Shown here: in pieces, positions 44,912 through 54,782 of the stretch | How the letters are laid out: each line of letters opens with the position of its first letter | Position numbering within the stretch: the first letter of the stretch is position 1 | Origin: Rhodobacter maris | GTDB lineage: Bacteria; Pseudomonadota; Alphaproteobacteria; Rhodobacterales; Rhodobacteraceae | Length of the DNA stretch: 64,000 bases | Assembly (NCBI RefSeq): GCF_900217815.1 | Contig: NZ_OBMT01000012.1 | Location: forward strand, 1 to 64,000 | Reading direction: 5' to 3' | Made by a program: the position numbers and the translations under genes | The notes under the pieces: generated by a model | The model's input: the letters and a program-made list of their open reading frames with translations, nothing else | Told to the model about the DNA's origin: nothing | Database searches by the model: none

Positions 44912-46765
44912 ATGTCGACGAAGCTGCGCACGCATGGCAAGGGCGTTGTGGTCTGGATCCTGCTTGCGATGCTCGTCTTCGGGCTCGGCGGCTACGGGGT
45001 GCGCAGCTTCTCGAGCGGCGTCAAGGCGATCGGCTCGGTTGGCGGCACCGATATCACCGTGCAGGACTATGCCAATGCGCTCCGGCAGGAAATGAACGCT
45101 GCTGCGGCGCAGGTTGGCCGAGCGATGAGCTTTGAGGAAGCGCGCGCCATGGGCCTCGACCGCGCGGTGCAGGCGCGGCTCTTCGGGGCGGCAGCGCTTG
45201 GCGAACAGGCCGAGCGGCTGCATCTTTCGGTCGGCGATGCCGAGGTGAGCCGCCAGATCATGCAGGCGGCGCCCTTCCAGGGGGCAGACGGCAAGTTTGA
45301 CCGTACGGCCTACCGCGAGGTTCTGCGCCGTCAGGGCTACACCGAAAAGGCGTTCGAGACCCGGCTGCGCGCCGATATCGCCCGTTCGATCCTGCAAGGA
45401 GCCGTGGCGGGGGGCGCGACGGCACCGAAAACGCTCGTGGATGCTTATGTCGGCTATCTGGGCGAGACCCGCGATATCAGCTTTGCCGAGATCACCGAGG
45501 CGGAACTCTCCACCCCGGTCGGCACGCCCGACACGGCGGCGCTGAAAGCCTATTACGAGGCCCATCAGGCCGATTTCACCAAGCCCGAGGCGCGCGAGAT
45601 CACCTATGTCTGGCTCACGCCCGAAATGCTCGAGGACAAGGTCGAGATCGACGCGGCGTCGTTGCAGGCAAGCTATGACCAGCGCAAGGATGACTATGTC
45701 CAGCCCGAGCGCCGCGCGGTGTCCAAACTCGTTTTCCCGACCGAGGCAGAAGCCGAGGACGGCATGGCGAAGCTGGCCGCGGGCACGGTAACGCTCGCCG
45801 ATCTCGCGAAGGAACGCGGGCTTGACCCGCAAGACATCGCGCTTGGCGAAGTGAGCGAGGCCGAGATCGGCGGCGCGGCGGGCAAGGCAGTCTTTGCCGC
45901 TCAGGGCCCCGGTGTGATCGGCCCCTTCGAGACGGATCTTGGCCCGGCGCTTTTCGAGATCACCGCCATCGTCCCGGGAGAAACGACGACGTTTGAGGAG
46001 GCGAAGCCGGATCTGAAAGCCGAACTCGCGATGGAGCGCGCACGGCGGATGATCTTGGACCAGACGAGCGATCTTGAGGACCGGCTCGCCTCGGGGGCGA
46101 CGCTCGACGAGATGGCGCAGGAAACCGGGATGCAGCTTGGCCATATCTCGCTCTCGGCGGACACCACCGAGGGCATCGCCGCCTATGAGAGCTTTCGCGA
46201 TGCCGCAAACAAGGTGACGGCGGAAGATTTCCCCGAACTCGGCACGCTCGACGATGGCGGCGTCTTCGCGCTGCAACTCGACGGCATCACCCCGGCGGCG
46301 CCGATCCCCTTCGAGGAGGTGCGCGACAAGGTCACCGAGGGCTGGCGTACCGCTGAGCTCACGCGCCTGAAGGAAGAGCGCGCGAAAGCGGTGATCGCCG
46401 ATCTCGCAGCCGGCAAAAGCCTTGCCGATCAGGGTTTTGCCGCTCGCACCGAAGCGGGTCTCGCGCGCGGCGCCTTTGTCGAGGGCGCGCCGCAGGCGCT
46501 CGCCCGCACCGCTTTCGAAACCGCGCCCGGCAAGGCCGCCTCGCTCTCCGACGCTGGCAAGGTCTATGTGATCTCGGTCAGTGCGGTTCATGCTGCCAAT
46601 CTTGAAAGTGCCGAGATGAAGCAGCTCACCGGCACCTTCTCGGACCGGCTGGGCCAGATGATCGGCAATGATCTCGTCGATTTCTACGCGCGCGCCGCGC
46701 AGGACGAAGCCGGCATCACGCTTGACAGCGCCGCGATCAACGCGGTGCAGTCCCAGATCCAGTAA
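44912..46765 (+). CDS. ppiD: PpiD-like periplasmic folding factor
   Basis: A 617-residue protein anchored by one N-terminal membrane helix (VVVWILLAMLVFGLGGYGV), followed by a SurA-N-like helical domain (GTDITVQDYANALRQEM) and a parvulin-type region around residues 250-360. It helps newly exported proteins fold near the Sec channel. The prolyl isomerase signature is weak, as in E. coli PpiD, so it may be a chaperone only. It lies 11 bases upstream of trpE, an arrangement reported in Rhodobacter. Confidence 0.85.
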   Translation: MSTKLRTHGKGVVVWILLAMLVFGLGGYGVRSFSSGVKAIGSVGGTDITVQDYANALRQEMNAAAAQVGRAMSFEEARAMGLDRAVQARLFGAAALGEQAERLHLSVGDAEVSRQIMQAAPFQGADGKFDRTAYREVLRRQGYTEKAFETRLRADIARSILQGAVAGGATAPKTLVDAYVGYLGETRDISFAEITEAELSTPVGTPDTAALKAYYEAHQADFTKPEAREITYVWLTPEMLEDKVEIDAASLQASYDQRKDDYVQPERRAVSKLVFPTEAEAEDGMAKLAAGTVTLADLAKERGLDPQDIALGEVSEAEIGGAAGKAVFAAQGPGVIGPFETDLGPALFEITAIVPGETTTFEEAKPDLKAELAMERARRMILDQTSDLEDRLASGATLDEMAQETGMQLGHISLSADTTEGIAAYESFRDAANKVTAEDFPELGTLDDGGVFALQLDGITPAAPIPFEEVRDKVTEGWRTAELTRLKEERAKAVIADLAAGKSLADQGFAARTEAGLARGAFVEGAPQALARTAFETAPGKAASLSDAGKVYVISVSAVHAANLESAEMKQLTGTFSDRLGQMIGNDLVDFYARAAQDEAGITLDSAAINAVQSQIQ

Positions 46766-46776
46766 CGGAGGCCCCC

Positions 46777-48285
46777 ATGGTTGCCCTTTCTCCCAGTTAC
46801 GAGGCGTTCGAGGCGGCCTGGAGCGCGGGTCAGAACCAGCTTGTCTATGCGCGCCTCGCCGCAGATCTGGACACGCCGGTTTCGCTGATGCTCAAGCTGG
46901 CGGATGCGCGCGAAAACTCCTTCATGCTCGAATCCGTCACCGGCGGCGAGGTGCGGGGGCGCTATTCGATCATCGGCATGAAACCCGATGTGATCTGGAA
47001 ATGCCACGGCGAGAAGGCCTGCATCAACCGGCAAGCCCGGTTCGAGGATCGCTTCGAAGACTTGCCGGGCCATCCGTTCGAGAGCCTGCGTGCGCTCATT
47101 GCCGAAAGCCGGATCGAGATGCCCGAGGATCTGCCCGCCGCGGCGGCCGGGCTTTTCGGCTATCTCGGCTATGACACGATCCGGCTGGTCGAGCATCTGC
47201 CGAACGTCAACCCCGACCCGCTCGGCGTTCCCGATGCGGTGCTCATGCGCCCCTCGGTGGTGGCCGTGCTCGATGGGGTGAAGGGCGACGTGATCCTTTG
47301 CGCCCCCGCTTTCCAGGGCTCGGGGCTTTCGGCGCGCGCCGCCTATGCGCAGGCCGCCGAGCGGGTGATGGATGCACTGCGCGATCTCGACCGCACGCCG
47401 ACCCAGGGCCGCGAGATGGGCGAGGTGGCGAAAGTGGGGCCGTTGCGCTCGAACTTCACGCCCGAGAGCTACAAGGCCGCCGTTGAAAAGGCGAAAGATT
47501 ACATCCGCGCGGGCGATATCTTTCAGGTCGTGCCGGCGCAACGCTGGGCTGCCGATTTCCCGCTGCCGCCGTTTGCGCTTTACCGCTCTCTGCGCCGCAC
47601 CAACCCCTCGCCCTTCATGTTCTTTCTGAACTTCGGCAGCTTCCAGATCGTTGGCGCCAGCCCGGAGATCCTCGTGCGGCTGCGCGCGGGGGAGGTGACG
47701 ATCCGCCCGATCGCAGGCACCCGCCCCCGCGGGCAGACGCCCGAGGAAGATCGCGCGCTTGAGGCCGATCTGCTCGCCGACAAGAAGGAACTGGCCGAGC
47801 ATCTGATGCTCCTTGACCTTGGCCGGAACGATGTCGGCCGGGTGGCGAAGGTGGGGACCGTGCATCCGACCGAGAAATTCGTGATCGAGCGGTATTCCCA
47901 CGTCATGCATATCGTTTCGAACGTGGTGGGCGAACTCGCCGAGGGCGAGGATGCGCTTTCGGCGCTGCTCGCGGGGCTGCCTGCGGGCACGGTGTCGGGC
48001 GCGCCCAAGGTGCGGGCGATGGAGATCATCGACGAGCTGGAGCCCGAAAAGCGCGGCATCTATGGCGGCGGCGTCGGCTATTTTGCCGCCAATGGCGAGA
48101 TGGACATGTGCATCGCGCTGCGCACCGCCGTGGTGAAGGACCAGACGCTCTACATTCAGGCCGGCGGCGGCGTTGTCTATGACAGCGACCCGGAGGCCGA
48201 GTTTCAGGAAACGGTCAACAAATCCAAGGCGCTGCGCCGCGCCGCGGAGGATGCGGGCCTGTTCGTCCGGCACGGCAACAGCTGA
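46777..48285 (+). CDS. trpE: Anthranilate synthase component I
   Basis: A 502-residue chorismate-using enzyme. The N-terminal NSFMLESVTGG is the tryptophan feedback element, and the C-terminal catalytic half has IRPIAGTRPRG, LMLLDLGRNDVGRV, GTVSGAPKVRAM and IYGGGVGYF. With TrpG it makes anthranilate, the first step of tryptophan synthesis. The GGAGG ribosome-binding site lies near the ATG. I see no leader peptide with Trp codons ahead of it. Confidence 0.96.
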   Translation: MVALSPSYEAFEAAWSAGQNQLVYARLAADLDTPVSLMLKLADARENSFMLESVTGGEVRGRYSIIGMKPDVIWKCHGEKACINRQARFEDRFEDLPGHPFESLRALIAESRIEMPEDLPAAAAGLFGYLGYDTIRLVEHLPNVNPDPLGVPDAVLMRPSVVAVLDGVKGDVILCAPAFQGSGLSARAAYAQAAERVMDALRDLDRTPTQGREMGEVAKVGPLRSNFTPESYKAAVEKAKDYIRAGDIFQVVPAQRWAADFPLPPFALYRSLRRTNPSPFMFFLNFGSFQIVGASPEILVRLRAGEVTIRPIAGTRPRGQTPEEDRALEADLLADKKELAEHLMLLDLGRNDVGRVAKVGTVHPTEKFVIERYSHVMHIVSNVVGELAEGEDALSALLAGLPAGTVSGAPKVRAMEIIDELEPEKRGIYGGGVGYFAANGEMDMCIALRTAVVKDQTLYIQAGGGVVYDSDPEAEFQETVNKSKALRRAAEDAGLFVRHGNS

Positions 48286-48297
48286 GCTGCGGCACCC

Positions 48298-49785
48298 TCA
48301 GGGCGCCGCCATCGCCTCTACGGTGGCCGAGAGCGGCGCGAGGTTGAGCGCACTTGCCGCGCCTGCGCGCCAGTCCTCGAGCCCCGCGACGGATTCGGGC
48401 CAGGCCGAGAGCATCACCACCACCGCGCCATCGCGCCCGGCTTCAAAGGCCGCGCGCGCCAGCGTGCGCGTGATGTAGGGCGCTTTTTCACGACGCTGAT
48501 CCAGCTCGCGCCAGATCCGGCTTTGCAGGCCCGCCCCTGCCGCGCCCATGCCCGCCGGACGCGTCACATAGACCATCCCCTCATCGGCGAGCGCCCGCTC
48601 GACCTGCTGGCGCAACAGGCTCACACCCTGAAACACCGGCGGATCGGGCTCGACGAGGGCAAGCGCCTCCGGCATCGCGGCGCGCCATGCGGCAAGCGCC
48701 ACCTCCACATCCTTGGGGTCCGCCCCCGCCGGGAGCGGATCGGCCAGAAGCGCCACCTCGAACCCTGCCGCGCGATAATCGGCGGCAGCGGCGGCGGCAT
48801 CGGGGCGGGCGGGATCGAGCACCACCGTCACCCAGGGGCCAAGCGCCTTGATCGTCTCGCGGTCGAGCCCGCCCGCGGCGGGGCCAACATCGCGCAACAG
48901 CACCGTGAGCCACGGCTTGCCGGGTTTTTCCGCATAGGCGGCAGCAAAGCGCTCGATCGCCGGGCCCTCGGCGGCAGGCATCGGCGCGGCGGAAGGCGCG
49001 GCCGCGGGCGCCTCATCAGACGCCGCCTTGGGTCCGGCCCCGGCAGTGGCAGGCCCCGATTGTGCCGCGGCGCCGATCTGCGGCAACCGGTTCACCCGGG
49101 TGCCCGCGGCATCGTCAAAACCGCGGCCCGTGCCGGGCACGATCACGCCCGGCAGCGCCGGACTGGCAGGAACCAGCGCCCCATCGGGCATCAGGGTGAT
49201 CTCCTGCCCGGGGCCGGGGAGCGCGGCAACCGGTGGCAGATCGGGGGCGACGGTCTCGCCCGGGGGGGCGACAGGCATCTCGGGTGCCGCGCCGGGCAAG
49301 GTTTCAAGCGCGGCCTCCGGCGTCACCGGGTTGGTGGGGGCCGCGGGGGCCTTCGCCTCGGTCTCGGGGCGCGGTGGCGGATCGGTGACCGGATCGGCAG
49401 CGGGTGTCGCGGCCTCGGCCGGAGGCGCGGCAGGTGGCGCCGCCGCTCCGTTCGGCACGGCAGTTTCCGAACCGGGCGTGGGCGGCGTCTCGGCACTGTC
49501 GCGCACGAATTCAGACCCTGCGGGCAGCGGCACCTCCTGCGCCGGCCCACTGCGGGCCGCACTCGCCTCGTCAGATGCGGGGGGCGCTTTGGTCTTGGAC
49601 TCGGGGACAACGGGCGGCACAGCCGTTTCAGGACGGGACATGGCCCCCGGTCCGGCCACGGTTCCGGCGGGGGCGACCGCCGTCCGGGTGGTCGGGGGGG
49701 GAGGCAGTATCAGCGAGGCCGCAGCAAGCCCCAGCCCCGAAACGACGACCCCGGTCGTCAGTCCCGCAATCACGCCACGCGCCAT
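48298..49785 (-). CDS. yibQ: Divergent polysaccharide deacetylase family protein, YibQ-like
   Basis: A 495-residue protein with an N-terminal membrane or export helix (VIAGLTTGVVVSGLGLAAASLIL), a 220-residue Pro/Ala-rich low-complexity stretch and a C-terminal 250-residue NodB-like domain of the YibQ group (KPWLTVLLRDVGPAAGGLDRETIKAL, VTVVLDPARPDAAAAAADYRAAGFEVALLADPL). It probably acts in the periplasm, but the enzyme activity is unproven. It lies between trpE and trpG on the opposite strand, as known for Rhodobacter sphaeroides. Confidence 0.85.
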   Translation of the reverse strand: MARGVIAGLTTGVVVSGLGLAAASLILPPPPTTRTAVAPAGTVAGPGAMSRPETAVPPVVPESKTKAPPASDEASAARSGPAQEVPLPAGSEFVRDSAETPPTPGSETAVPNGAAAPPAAPPAEAATPAADPVTDPPPRPETEAKAPAAPTNPVTPEAALETLPGAAPEMPVAPPGETVAPDLPPVAALPGPGQEITLMPDGALVPASPALPGVIVPGTGRGFDDAAGTRVNRLPQIGAAAQSGPATAGAGPKAASDEAPAAAPSAAPMPAAEGPAIERFAAAYAEKPGKPWLTVLLRDVGPAAGGLDRETIKALGPWVTVVLDPARPDAAAAAADYRAAGFEVALLADPLPAGADPKDVEVALAAWRAAMPEALALVEPDPPVFQGVSLLRQQVERALADEGMVYVTRPAGMGAAGAGLQSRIWRELDQRREKAPYITRTLARAAFEAGRDGAVVVMLSAWPESVAGLEDWRAGAASALNLAPLSATVEAMAAP

Positions 49786-49949
49786 TCTCCGCTCTCCCGT
49801 TTCACGCCTGTTCCGGCTCTTGTGCTTTCTGCGCCCGAGGGCCGCGCCCTCCCAGCGCCTTGCGGGCTTGACCCCGGCCGCCTGCTCTGAGCATCTATAC
49901 CCCGACGTCGGGCCCGGTTCACCCCCAGAATGCGGGCGGCGAGGAAGGA

Positions 49950-50543
49950 ATGCCCATGCTGCTGCTCATCGACAACTACGACAGCTTCACCTACAACCTC
50001 GTCCATTATTTCGGCGAGCTCGGCGCCGATGTGAAGGTGGTGCGCAACGACGCGATGGATGTGCAGGAGGCGATGGGCCTTGGCGCAGAGGCGATCGTGC
50101 TCTCCCCCGGCCCCTGCGACCCCGCTCAGGCGGGCATCTGCATTCCGCTGACGCTGGCGGCCGCCGAGGCGGGCGTGCCGTTGATGGGGGTCTGCCTTGG
50201 CCATCAGACCATTGGCGAGGCTTTTGGCGGCAAGGTGATCCGCGCGGGCGAGATCGTGCATGGCAAGATGGGGGCGATCCACCACGCGGGCAAAGGCGTC
50301 TTTGCCGGGCTGCCCTCACCGTTTCAGGCCACGCGCTATCATTCGCTGATCGTCGAGCGCGAAAGCCTGCCCGATTGCCTTGAGGTCACCGCATGGCTTG
50401 AGGGGGGCATGATCATGGGCCTGCGCCACAAAGAAAAGCTGATCGAGGGGGTGCAGTTCCACCCCGAGTCGATCGCTTCCGAACACGGCCATCAGATGCT
50501 GCGCAATTTCCTCGATACCGCGAAAGTGAAGGTGAGCGCATGA
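49950..50543 (+). CDS. trpG: Anthranilate synthase component II (glutamine amidotransferase)
   Basis: A 197-residue class I amidotransferase: [12 protein letters not shown] at the start, the nucleophile in [15 protein letters not shown] (Cys about 79) and the His-Glu pair in VQFHPESI. It supplies ammonia to TrpE. The gene overlaps trpD by four bases (ATGA). An in-frame ATG two codons later is an alternative start. Confidence 0.96.
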   Translation: MPMLLLIDNYDSFTYNLVHYFGELGADVKVVRNDAMDVQEAMGLGAEAIVLSPGPCDPAQAGICIPLTLAAAEAGVPLMGVCLGHQTIGEAFGGKVIRAGEIVHGKMGAIHHAGKGVFAGLPSPFQATRYHSLIVERESLPDCLEVTAWLEGGMIMGLRHKEKLIEGVQFHPESIASEHGHQMLRNFLDTAKVKVSA

Positions 50544-51550
50544 GCGAGCTCAAACCCCTGATCGGCCTTGCCGCCGAACGCGCCCTGACCCGCGCCGAGG
50601 CCGAGACCGCCTTTGAGGCGCTCTTTGAGGGCGCGGCGACCCCCGCACAGATGGGCGGGCTTTTGATGGCTTTGCGCACCCGCGGCGAAACGGTCGACGA
50701 AATCGCCGCCGCGGCCGCGGTGATGCGCGCGAAGATGACCCGGATCACCGCGCCTGCAGGCGCGATCGACATCGTCGGCACCGGCGGCGACGGCAAGGGC
50801 ACGCTCAATATCTCGACCGCCACCGCGCTTGTGGTCGCGGGCGCCGGTGTGCCGGTCGCCAAGCACGGCAACCGCAATCTCTCCTCCAAATCCGGCGCCG
50901 CCGATGCGCTCACCGCGCTCGGGCTTGACGTGATGAAAGGCCCGGCCGCCGCGCAACAGGCGCTGAACGAGGTGGGCCTCACCTTCCTCATGGCGCCGAT
51001 GCATCATCCGGCGATGAAGCATATCGGCCCCACCCGGGTTGAACTTGGCACGCGCACGGTGTTCAATCTGCTTGGCCCGCTGACCAACCCCGCGGGCGTG
51101 AAGCGCCAGCTCACCGGCGCCTTCTCCCGCGCCTGGATCCGGCCGATGGCCGAGGTGCTCAAGGCGCTCGGCTCCGAAGCCGCCTGGCTCGTGCATGGCT
51201 CGGACGGTACCGATGAGCTTTCGATCTGCGGCGTGAGCTGGGTGGCGGCGCTCGTCAATGGCGAGATCACCGAATTCGAGGTGCATCCGGAAGAGGCCGG
51301 CCTCCCCGCCCATCCGTTCGAGGCGATCATGGGCGGCGAGCCCTCTGAAAACGCGGCCGCCCTGCGCGCGCTTCTGGCAGGGGCACGGAGCGCCTACCGC
51401 GATGCCGTGCTGCTCAATGCCGCCGCTGCGCTCGTGGTGGCGGGCAAGGCGGGCACGCTCCGCGAGGGCGCGCAGATCGGCGCGGAAAGCATCGACAGCG
51501 GCGCGGCAGAGGCCAAACTTGCCGCGCTGAAAGCGGTGCTCGACGCATGA
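50540..51550 (+). CDS. trpD: Anthranilate phosphoribosyltransferase
   Basis: A 336-residue type III phosphoribosyltransferase with [17 protein letters not shown] for PRPP binding, [21 protein letters not shown] and [14 protein letters not shown], in the standard order. It joins anthranilate to PRPP. It overlaps trpG and trpC by four bases each. Confidence 0.97.
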   Translation: MSELKPLIGLAAERALTRAEAETAFEALFEGAATPAQMGGLLMALRTRGETVDEIAAAAAVMRAKMTRITAPAGAIDIVGTGGDGKGTLNISTATALVVAGAGVPVAKHGNRNLSSKSGAADALTALGLDVMKGPAAAQQALNEVGLTFLMAPMHHPAMKHIGPTRVELGTRTVFNLLGPLTNPAGVKRQLTGAFSRAWIRPMAEVLKALGSEAAWLVHGSDGTDELSICGVSWVAALVNGEITEFEVHPEEAGLPAHPFEAIMGGEPSENAAALRALLAGARSAYRDAVLLNAAAALVVAGKAGTLREGAQIGAESIDSGAAEAKLAALKAVLDA

Positions 51551-52341
51551 CGAACATCCTCGACCGGATCAAGGCCTACAAGCTTGAGGAAGTGGCGGCG
51601 GCAAAGGCCGCGCGGCCTCTGGCCGAGGTGGAGGCCGCGGCCAAGGCCGAAGCCCCGGCCCGCGGCTTTGCCGAAGCGCTTCGCAACAAATCCGCGCAAG
51701 GCTATGGCCTGATTGCCGAAATCAAGAAAGCCTCGCCCTCGAAAGGGCTGATCCGCCCGGATTTTGACCCGCCCGCGCTGGCCAAGGCCTATGAGGCGGG
51801 CGGCGCCGCCTGCCTCTCGGTGCTGACCGATGGCCCGAGCTTTCAGGGCGCGCCTGACTTTCTCGTCGCCGCCCGCGCGGCCTGTGCGCTCCCCGCGCTG
51901 CGCAAGGATTTTCTCTACGATCCCTATCAGGTCGCCGAGGCGCGTGCCTGGGGGGCGGACTGCATCCTGATCATCATGGCCTCGGTTGAGGACAGCCTCG
52001 CCGTGGAGCTGGAGGATGTGGCCTTTGGCTGGGGCATGGATGTGCTGGTCGAGGTGCATGACGGCGCGGAGCTTGACCGCGCGCTCAAGCACCTGAAATC
52101 GTCGCTGCTGGGCGTGAACAACCGCAATCTGAAGACTTTCGAGGTGACGCTCGATGTCACCCGCACGCTTGCGCCGACGATCCTTGCCGAAGGGCGCGAA
52201 TTGGTCTGCGAAAGCGGGATCTTCACGCGCGAGGACATGGCGGCGATGGCCGAGGTTGGCACGCGGCGGTTCCTGATCGGCGAAAGCCTGATGCGGCAGG
52301 CCGATGTGGCGGGGGCAACCCGCGCGCTGCTCGCATGCTGA
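51547..52341 (+). CDS. trpC: Indole-3-glycerol phosphate synthase
   Basis: A 264-residue TIM barrel with [36 protein letters not shown] and [10 protein letters not shown], giving the catalytic Lys and Glu residues of the family. It closes the indole ring. It is a single-domain enzyme, without the TrpF fusion seen in E. coli. It overlaps moaC by seven bases. Confidence 0.97.
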   Translation: MTNILDRIKAYKLEEVAAAKAARPLAEVEAAAKAEAPARGFAEALRNKSAQGYGLIAEIKKASPSKGLIRPDFDPPALAKAYEAGGAACLSVLTDGPSFQGAPDFLVAARAACALPALRKDFLYDPYQVAEARAWGADCILIIMASVEDSLAVELEDVAFGWGMDVLVEVHDGAELDRALKHLKSSLLGVNNRNLKTFEVTLDVTRTLAPTILAEGRELVCESGIFTREDMAAMAEVGTRRFLIGESLMRQADVAGATRALLAC

Positions 52342-52808
52342 GCCATTTCGACGGCGCCGGAAAGGCGCATATGGTCGATGTCTCGGACAAGCCGGTGACG
52401 GCACGCGAGGCAGTGGCGGAGGGCTGCATCGTGATGGCGCCCGAGACGCTGGCGCTTGTCCTGCAGGGCACAGCGGAAAAGGGCGATGTTCTGGGCATCG
52501 CCCGCGTCGCCGGGATCATGGGAGCGAAGAAGACCTCCGAGCTTATTCCGCTCTGCCATCCGCTGCCGATCACCAGGGTGGCGCTTGAGCTGACGCCCGA
52601 TGAGGCTTTGCCCGGAGTGCGGATCCGCGCCACGGTGAAGACCACAGGGCAGACCGGGGTGGAAATGGAGGCGCTGACTGCCGTTTCGGTCGCCGCGCTG
52701 ACGCTTTACGACATGCTTAAGGCGGCCGAGAAATCCATGCATATCGAGGAGATACGGCTTGTGATGAAGGATGGCGGCAAATCGGGCCGCTATGAGGCCG
52801 CGCCGTGA
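52335..52808 (+). CDS. moaC: Cyclic pyranopterin monophosphate synthase
   Basis: A 157-residue MoaC with [35 protein letters not shown] and a final KSGRYE, covering the substrate-binding His, Glu and Lys residues. With MoaA it makes the first intermediate of molybdopterin. The gene is coupled to trpC and moeA by short overlaps, so the tryptophan and molybdenum-cofactor genes form one transcript. Confidence 0.96.
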   Translation: MLSHFDGAGKAHMVDVSDKPVTAREAVAEGCIVMAPETLALVLQGTAEKGDVLGIARVAGIMGAKKTSELIPLCHPLPITRVALELTPDEALPGVRIRATVKTTGQTGVEMEALTAVSVAALTLYDMLKAAEKSMHIEEIRLVMKDGGKSGRYEAAP

Positions 52809-53983
52809 TTTCTGTCGCGGAGGCGCTCGCGCAGGTGCTGGCGCTCGCCCGACCGCTTCCGCCCGAGCGCGTGCCGCTTGCCGAAGCGCTTGGCCGTGTG
52901 CTGGCCCAGCCGGTCACGGCCCGCCTCACCCAGCCGCCCTTCGATGCCGCGGCGATGGATGGCTACTGGATTGCCGCGGCCGATGCCCGCCCCGGCGCGC
53001 GGCTTATCGTGACCGGCGCGGCCGCGGCGGGCCATGCGCATCAGGGCGCGCTTTCCCCCGGACAGGCCTTGCGCATTTTTACCGGCGCGCCCTGCCCCGC
53101 AGCCCCCGGCCGGGTGATCCCGCAGGAAGATGTGACCCGCGAAGGCGACGGCATCACCCTTGGCACCTTGCCGAAATCCGCCCATATCCGGCCCCGCGGC
53201 GGCGATTTTGCCGAGGGCGCCGAGGTGTTTCCGCGCCGCCCGCTCACACCGCGCGATCTGGGCCTGATGGCCGCGATGAACATCGCAGAGCTGCCGGTGC
53301 ATCGCCGCCCCCAGGTTGCGATCATCGCCACCGGCGACGAACTCGTGATGCCGGGGGAGCGCCCCGGCCCGGACCAGATCCTGTGCTCGAACAGCTTTTT
53401 GCTTGCGGGCGCGGTGACTCAGGCAGGCGGTATCGCGCGCATGCTGCCGATCGCGCGCGATACCGAGGCGAGCCTGCGTGCCGTGCTCGGCGCGGCCGAA
53501 GGCGCCGATCTGATCGTCACTTCCGGGGGCGCCTCGGTGGGGGAGCATGATCTAGTCGGCAAGGTCGCGGGCGAGATGGGGCTCGCGCGCGCCTTCTGGC
53601 AAGTGGCGATGAAACCCGGCAAGCCCTTGATGGCGGGGCGGCTCGGGGGGGCTGTGCTTTTGGGTCTGCCCGGCAATCCGGTGGCCGCGGCGGTTTGCGC
53701 CGATCTCTTCCTTGCACCGGTTTTAAAGCGTTTTCAGGGCCTTGAGATTCCGGCCAGCACCGCCAAAGCGGTGCTTGGTTGCGATGTGCCGCCGGAAGGT
53801 CCGCGTGCGCACTACCAGCGTGCCCGCCTTTCGCTGGGCGGCGATCTTCCGGTGATCACCCCTTTCGCGCAGCAGGATTCCGCGGGGCTGAGCGTATTGG
53901 CGCAGGCGGATGCGCTTTTGATCCGCCCGCCGCAAGACGGCCCCCGGAGCGCGGGCGAGATCGTCGACTATCTGCCGCTTTGA
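52805..53983 (+). CDS. moeA: Molybdopterin molybdenumtransferase
   Basis: A 392-residue MoeA with [11 protein letters not shown] at residues 40-50, [18 protein letters not shown] in the middle, [14 protein letters not shown] and [15 protein letters not shown]. It inserts molybdate into adenylylated molybdopterin. The GGASVGE and LPGNP motifs are intact. It overlaps moaC by four bases. Confidence 0.96.
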   Translation: MISVAEALAQVLALARPLPPERVPLAEALGRVLAQPVTARLTQPPFDAAAMDGYWIAAADARPGARLIVTGAAAAGHAHQGALSPGQALRIFTGAPCPAAPGRVIPQEDVTREGDGITLGTLPKSAHIRPRGGDFAEGAEVFPRRPLTPRDLGLMAAMNIAELPVHRRPQVAIIATGDELVMPGERPGPDQILCSNSFLLAGAVTQAGGIARMLPIARDTEASLRAVLGAAEGADLIVTSGGASVGEHDLVGKVAGEMGLARAFWQVAMKPGKPLMAGRLGGAVLLGLPGNPVAAAVCADLFLAPVLKRFQGLEIPASTAKAVLGCDVPPEGPRAHYQRARLSLGGDLPVITPFAQQDSAGLSVLAQADALLIRPPQDGPRSAGEIVDYLPL

Positions 53984-53993
53984 GCCGGACGCG

Positions 53994-54033
53994 TTGACAC
54001 GAAACGCGAACGAGGTTAGAACAAGAGGTGAAC
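53994..54033 (+). promoter_or_regulatory. lexA promoter with overlapping LexA boxes
   Basis: TTGACA (53994-53999) and TAGAAC (54017-54022) are 17 bases apart. GAAC occurs at 54008, 54019 and 54030 with seven bases between copies, giving two overlapping GAAC-N7-GAAC operators, the LexA-binding form known in Rhodobacter. The central GAAC lies within the -10 box, so LexA would repress its own gene. Confidence 0.88.
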
Positions 54034-54065
54034 GCAGGGGGACGTCTGGCACGAGGGGATCGTGA

Positions 54066-54782
54066 ATGCTGACACGCAAGCAACTGGAACTTCTCGAATT
54101 CATCCAAAAGCGCATGGCGCGCGACGGGGTGCCCCCGTCTTTCGACGAAATGAAGGATGCGCTCGATTTACGCTCGAAATCGGGTATTCACCGGCTCATC
54201 ACCGCGCTGGAAGAGCGCGGCTTCATTCGCCGGCTGGCGCATCGGGCGCGGGCGCTGGAAATCGTGAAACTGCCCGAGTCGCTCGAGGCGGCAGCGGTCG
54301 CCGCCGCAGCGACACCGGCGAAGCCGAAGGTCCGTCCCGAGGGGATCGAAGGCGACCGGGTGGACCCGCCACGCGGCGCGATGGCCGTGGCAGCGGCCGC
54401 GCTGGAGATCCCCCTGATGGGGCGGATCGCGGCCGGGGTACCGATCGAGGCGATTGCCGAGATCTCGCATCATGTGGCGGTGCCCGGCGCGATGGTTTCC
54501 GGCCGAGGCGCGCATTACGCCCTTGAGGTCAAGGGCGATTCGATGATCGAGGCGGGGATCAACGATGGCGACATCGTGGTGATCCGCTCACAGGGCACGG
54601 CGGAGAGCGGCGAGATCGTGGTGGCACTGATCGAGGATCACGAGGCGACATTGAAGCGCTATTTCCGCCGCAGCGGGATGATTGCGCTCGAGGCGGCGAA
54701 CCCGGCCTATGAGACGCGGATGCTGCGCGAGGATCAGGTGAAGGTGCAAGGCCGCCTTGTGGGGCTGATCCGCAGCTATTGA
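54066..54782 (+). CDS. lexA: LexA repressor of the SOS response
   Basis: A 238-residue LexA: winged helix at residues 1-65 ([37 protein letters not shown]), a linker longer than in E. coli (about residues 75-112), cleavage site Ala123-Gly124 in IAAGVPIEA, and the catalytic dyad Ser159 (KGDSMIEAG) and Lys197 (EATLKRYF). Self-cleavage with RecA releases SOS genes. The promoter contains its own operators. The 3' end overlaps the convergent comEC gene by seven bases. Confidence 0.96.
   Translation: MLTRKQLELLEFIQKRMARDGVPPSFDEMKDALDLRSKSGIHRLITALEERGFIRRLAHRARALEIVKLPESLEAAAVAAAATPAKPKVRPEGIEGDRVDPPRGAMAVAAAALEIPLMGRIAAGVPIEAIAEISHHVAVPGAMVSGRGAHYALEVKGDSMIEAGINDGDIVVIRSQGTAESGEIVVALIEDHEATLKRYFRRSGMIALEAANPAYETRMLREDQVKVQGRLVGLIRSY

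Noticed and set aside
42899-46591. Open frame of 1230 codons on the minus strand across gpt, the aminotransferase and ppiD
   Set aside because: Spans several well-supported genes in antisense and has low-complexity composition.
46765-46777. Trp attenuator or leader peptide before trpE
   Set aside because: Only 11 bases separate ppiD and trpE; there is no room for a leader peptide.
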